From Rhizohabitans arisaemae (lineage in GTDB: Bacteria > Actinomycetota > Actinomycetes > Streptosporangiales > Streptosporangiaceae), in assembly GCF_025996515.1 (NCBI RefSeq), contig NZ_BLRH01000034.1:248001-312000 (forward strand): DNA of 64,000 nt. The letters run 5' to 3'. How positions within the stretch are numbered: the first letter of the stretch is position 1; every line of letters begins with the position of its first letter. Below are positions 61,077-64,000 of this stretch, one piece after another. The translations under genes were made by a program, and so were the position numbers. Below the pieces are notes generated by a model that was not told the origin of the DNA, searched no databases, and saw nothing but the letters and a program-made list of their open reading frames with translations.

Positions 61077-61586
61077 ATGAAATCGTGGCGGCGATCACGG
61101 CCGTTCTGGGGCGGCCTGCTCATGGTGGGCGCGGGGGCGGAACTGCTCTTCATCCCGTTTGCGATCGACGCGTTGCCGGTGGCGATCCTGTTCGGCCGGG
61201 TGGGGGCGGGCTACCTGATCGCCCTGGTGATGATGGTCGCCGGCGTGCTCGTCTGGCTGCAGCCAGGCCAGCGGGTGTTCCTCGGACTGGTCTGCGTGCT
61301 GCTGTCGATGGCGTCCTTCGTCTACGCGAACCTGGGCGGATTCCTGATCGGCATGACCTTGGGGCTGCTGGGCGGAGTGCTGGCGATGGCCTGGACCCCC
61401 GTCGGCACGCCCGCCAACCGCCTCGACCGGGCCACCGTCCGAAGCGTGCTCACCGCACTCGGGGGATTGACCGCACCCGCGCGCCGCCACCGGCGGCCTG
61501 TGGCGAGGGAGCGGATGTGCGCCGAGGCCGGGACCCCGTCGAGGGAGGCAGGTGTCGGGGCGAAGACGCGCGAGCCGGCCGGATGA
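61077..61586 (+). CDS. DUF6114 family membrane protein
   Basis: 169 residues. ATG 61077 after AGGAGG. Four hydrophobic helices (FWGGLLMVGAGAELLFIPFA, LIALVMMVAGVLVWL, VFLGLVCVLLSMASFVYANL, GFLIGMTLGLLGGVLAMAW) then a charged cytoplasmic tail. Partner of the DUF6230 gene 44 bp upstream. Function unknown. Confidence 0.85.
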   Translation: MKSWRRSRPFWGGLLMVGAGAELLFIPFAIDALPVAILFGRVGAGYLIALVMMVAGVLVWLQPGQRVFLGLVCVLLSMASFVYANLGGFLIGMTLGLLGGVLAMAWTPVGTPANRLDRATVRSVLTALGGLTAPARRHRRPVARERMCAEAGTPSREAGVGAKTREPAG

Positions 61587-61598
61587 GCGGGGAGCCCG

Positions 61599-63404
61599 TC
61601 AGGGCGTGACGATGGCGAAGTCCACCTTGGGCTCGCCGAGGACGGAGCCGAGCCGCCGCAGCACGCCCAGGTCTCCGTCGTGGTCGACGTCGTCGACGCC
61701 GCCTTCCCCGGTGAGCAGGCCGAGCAGGCGCCGCTTGGTCAGCCGCAGCGTCAGCTCCGCCCCCGCGCCGGACGGGACGACGTGGTGGATGAGGGCGCCG
61801 TTGGACATCGTGGTGCGGTGTCGCTCGTCCAGGTCGGTGAGGTGCCAGTCGATGGCGAAGCGCTCGTTCCAGGCTTTGGGGCCGTCCACGCGAATGGCGA
61901 GGGAGTCGAAGATCTGCTCGGCGGTCAGCGCGCCGAGCACCTCCGAGGAGGCGGTGTCGGTGGCGCCCGCCGAGGGACCGCCGGTCAGCTCGTCGGCGCC
62001 GCTCAGATAGAAGTTGCGCCAGGTGGCGTTCTCCGCGCCGTGTCCGAGCCGGGTGTAGACCCGGGCCAGGAGCCCTCTGGCCGCGGAGTCGCCTTCGTCG
62101 GCGAACACGGCGTGGTTGAGCAGGGTCGCCGCGAAGCGCAGGTCGCCCTCCCCGATGTAGCGTTCGGCGAGGGCCCGTACGGCGGAGGCGCCGCCCAGGC
62201 ATTCGACGTACCGCCTGGCCTGCTTTACGGGCGGATGTTCCCACAGGTGGGCCGGGTTGCCGTCGAACCAGCCCAGGTAGCGCTGGTAGACGGCCTTGAC
62301 GTTGTGGCTGACCGAGCCGTAGTAGCCGTGGGTGTGCCAGGCCCGCTCCAAGGCGGGCGGCAGCCGCATGGCCTCCGCGATCTCGCCGCCGGTGAGGCCG
62401 AGGTTCATCATGCGCACGGTCTGGTCGTGCAGGTAGGCGTAGAGGTCGCGCTGCTGGGACAGGAAGGTCACGATGTCGTCCCTGCCCCAGGTGGGCCAGT
62501 GGTGGGAGGCGAAGGCCACGTCCGCGTGGTCGGCGAACAGCGTGACGGCCTCATCCAGGTACCGGGCCCAGGTCCGCGGGTCGCGGACGACGGCTCCGCG
62601 CAGGGTGAGCAGGTTGTGCAGGTTGTGCGTGGCGTTCTCGGCCATGCACAGGGCCCGATGGTCGGGGAAGAGGAAGTTCATCTCCGCCGGGGCCTCGGTT
62701 CCGGGGGTGAGCTGGAAGACGACGCGCACCCCGTCGACGGTCTCCTCCTGCCCGGTGCGGGTGACGTCTACGGTGGGCGGGATCAGGGAGACGGTGCCGG
62801 CTGAGGTGCCCATGCCGAGCCCGCAGCCGAGCTGCCCTTCGGGGCTGCGCGGCAGGAGCTGGCCGTACATGTACAGGGCCCGGCGGTTCATGGCGGTGCC
62901 GGCGTAGACGTTCTCCGAGACGGCGTGCTCCATGAAGTGGGCCGGGGCGATGACGGGGATGCCGGTCCCGTCGGCGACTCCCCGCGCGCCGCCGAAGTGG
63001 TCGACGTGCGAGTGGGTGTAGATCAGGCCGGTCACCGGGCGCTCACCCCGGTGGTCCCGGTAGAGCCGCAGCGCCGCGGCGGCGCACTCGGTGGAGATGA
63101 GCGGATCGATGACGACGACCCCGCTCCGTCCCTCGACGAGGGTCATGTTGGACAGGTCGAGGCCGCGTACCTGGTAGACGCCGTCGGTCACCTCGAACAA
63201 CCCGTGCACGGCGCACAGCTGTGCCTGCCGCCAAAGGCTTGGGTGCGCGGTTGCGGGACAGTCGCCGTCGAGGAAGTCGTAGGCGTCGCAGTCCCAGACG
63301 ACCTTGCCGTCGGACGCCTTAATCAGGGCGTCGCTCGGCTTGGCGATGAAACCGCGTTCGGCGTTGTCGAAGTCCGCCCGATCGCGGGTGGGAAGGTCTG
63401 CCAT
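61599..63404 (-). CDS. Linear primary alkylsulfatase-type metallo-beta-lactamase-fold enzyme
   Basis: 601 residues. MBL zinc site THSHVDHFGGARG (His131, His133, Asp135, His136), ENATHNLHN with further ligands, then the alkylsulfatase dimerisation domain and a C-terminal SCP2-like domain (ENATWRNFYLSGADELTG ... WHLTDLDERHRTTMSNGALI). It removes sulfate from alkyl sulfates such as SDS (SdsA1/BDS1 class). No signal peptide, so intracellular. ATG 63404. Confidence 0.9.
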   Translation of the reverse strand: MADLPTRDRADFDNAERGFIAKPSDALIKASDGKVVWDCDAYDFLDGDCPATAHPSLWRQAQLCAVHGLFEVTDGVYQVRGLDLSNMTLVEGRSGVVVIDPLISTECAAAALRLYRDHRGERPVTGLIYTHSHVDHFGGARGVADGTGIPVIAPAHFMEHAVSENVYAGTAMNRRALYMYGQLLPRSPEGQLGCGLGMGTSAGTVSLIPPTVDVTRTGQEETVDGVRVVFQLTPGTEAPAEMNFLFPDHRALCMAENATHNLHNLLTLRGAVVRDPRTWARYLDEAVTLFADHADVAFASHHWPTWGRDDIVTFLSQQRDLYAYLHDQTVRMMNLGLTGGEIAEAMRLPPALERAWHTHGYYGSVSHNVKAVYQRYLGWFDGNPAHLWEHPPVKQARRYVECLGGASAVRALAERYIGEGDLRFAATLLNHAVFADEGDSAARGLLARVYTRLGHGAENATWRNFYLSGADELTGGPSAGATDTASSEVLGALTAEQIFDSLAIRVDGPKAWNERFAIDWHLTDLDERHRTTMSNGALIHHVVPSGAGAELTLRLTKRRLLGLLTGEGGVDDVDHDGDLGVLRRLGSVLGEPKVDFAIVTP

Positions 63405-63846
63405 GAGATCGTCCTGCCCGCCGCCGTCTTCGGTAAGTCAAGGAAACCCCCAAGAAAGAGACACGTCACGGCGGGCACAGTGACGTCGTCCACGAGGCCG
63501 CCTACAGCCCCGACGGCCGCACCACCGGCCTATCTGGGACTGGAGTTCCAGCGCTCGTTCGCCTCCAACACCCTGCGCGGGGTCGCGGCCGACGCCGCGC
63601 ACATCATGGGCCCGCTGGCCGCGCACGCCCGCCACGCCCCGGGCCAGGTCGGCCTCTGACGCCGACCATCGGTGCACTCGTTGGTTCGACATCCAGCTAA
63701 TTTGACGTATCTCTAATCAATAGCCCACTATGGGTATTGCTTCGACAATCTTCTAATCAAGGGTGTCGGGTTGCCTTGAACGTGCCCGGCACCCTGTGCA
63801 CCCTTCGCTGCGTCGTCGGCCTTCTGACCTTGGGGAGAGCCCTGCC
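63405..63846. other. Intergenic region with coding relic and promoter
   Basis: 442 bp. Between about 63534 and 63659 a rightward frame with good codon bias reads LGLEFQRSFASNTLRGVAAD, then HIMGPLAAHARHAPGQVGL and stops; no start or known family, probably a relic. The part after 63690 is A/T-rich and contains the promoter/operator region listed separately. Confidence 0.45.
63702..63760 (+). promoter_or_regulatory. Promoter with repeated CTAATCAA motifs
   Basis: TTGACG (63702-63707) with a CACTAT -10 candidate 18 nt on (63726-63731). CTAATCAA occurs at 63713-63720 and again at 63753-63760, flanking the -10 and start region. The arrangement suggests two copies of a repressor half-site, such as an ArsR-type regulator. 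Confidence 0.5.
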
Positions 63847-64000
63847 ATGAGCAACAACTGCTGCGGTACCACCACCGCTCTGGAACTCGAGCGGATCGTA
63901 AACGGCCCCAACGTCGGCGCGCTGCCGGTCGTGGTGATCGGCGCGGGTCCGGTCGGCCTGGCCGCCGCCGCCCACCTGGCCGAACGCGGCCAGGACTTCC
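63847..64000 (+). CDS. FAD-dependent oxidoreductase, ArsO-like (partial)
   Basis: ATG 63847 after GGGGAGAG; 51 codons before the window ends. The FAD-binding Rossmann start VVVIGAGPVGLAAAAHLAER is typical of flavin monooxygenases; the preceding MSNNCCGTTTALELERI has a Cys pair. In actinomycetes such proteins stand in arsenic-resistance operons, which together with the operator repeats suggests ArsO, but the rest of the gene and its neighbours are beyond the window. Confidence 0.6.
   Translation, partial: MSNNCCGTTTALELERIVNGPNVGALPVVVIGAGPVGLAAAAHLAERGQDF

Overview
This is 64 kb of chromosome from a high-GC actinomycete. Codon third positions are almost always G or C, GTG and TTG starts are common, and the gene families are typical of soil actinomycetes: ECF sigma with a DGPF partner, CGNR zinc-finger regulators, MmyB-type XRE regulator, DUF6230/DUF6114 pair, TAP-like secreted hydrolases, FtsK/SpoIIIE ATPase. 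A member of the Streptosporangiaceae or a relative fits best, but that is inference from gene content. No rRNA, tRNA or CRISPR array was seen.

Layout. 0-13.6 kb is a mosaic of small regulatory and detoxification units: ECF sigma pair, WD40 protein, metallophosphoesterase with a truncated LysE gene, CGNR regulators, alpha/beta hydrolase, LRR-like protein, XRE-SDR pair, methyltransferase. It is scattered with gene relics. 14-17 kb holds acyl-CoA and hydroxyacyl-CoA dehydrogenases facing a LysR regulator. 17.8-27.8 kb is a catabolic regulon: M20 amidohydrolase, amidinotransferase/deiminase, peptide-type ABC importer, acyl-CoA ligase, TetR. Its two promoters carry a matching operator-like motif. 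27.9-32.3 kb has two PadR-controlled units (a serine hydrolase and a DrrAB-type exporter), each with striking operator repeats.

32.5-39.2 kb has a bactofilin-like gene, a strongly promoted small secreted protein, and an operon of M19-like dipeptidase, orphan solute-binding protein, TPR protein, Pro1-less tautomerase and D-2-hydroxyacid dehydrogenase ending in a good terminator. 39.5-48.7 kb combines two secreted TAP-like hydrolases, a two-component system and a MacB/Lol-type ABC exporter. 48.9-54.7 kb holds a run of small proteins converging on a five-gene FtsK/SpoIIIE operon with small helical partner proteins but none of the usual ESX membrane components.

The most striking structure is at 57.8-60.2 kb. 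A gene for a tiny secreted two-cysteine peptide is split by a 2.2-kb element with 57-bp inverted ends (55 of 57 matching) and a short target duplication. The element carries a Ser/Thr protein kinase and a tyrosine-recombinase remnant. Joining the flanks and removing one target copy restores the reading frame exactly and recreates a paralogue of the intact peptide gene just upstream. The window ends with a DUF6230/DUF6114 pair, an alkylsulfatase and the start of a flavin oxidoreductase behind a repeat-rich promoter.
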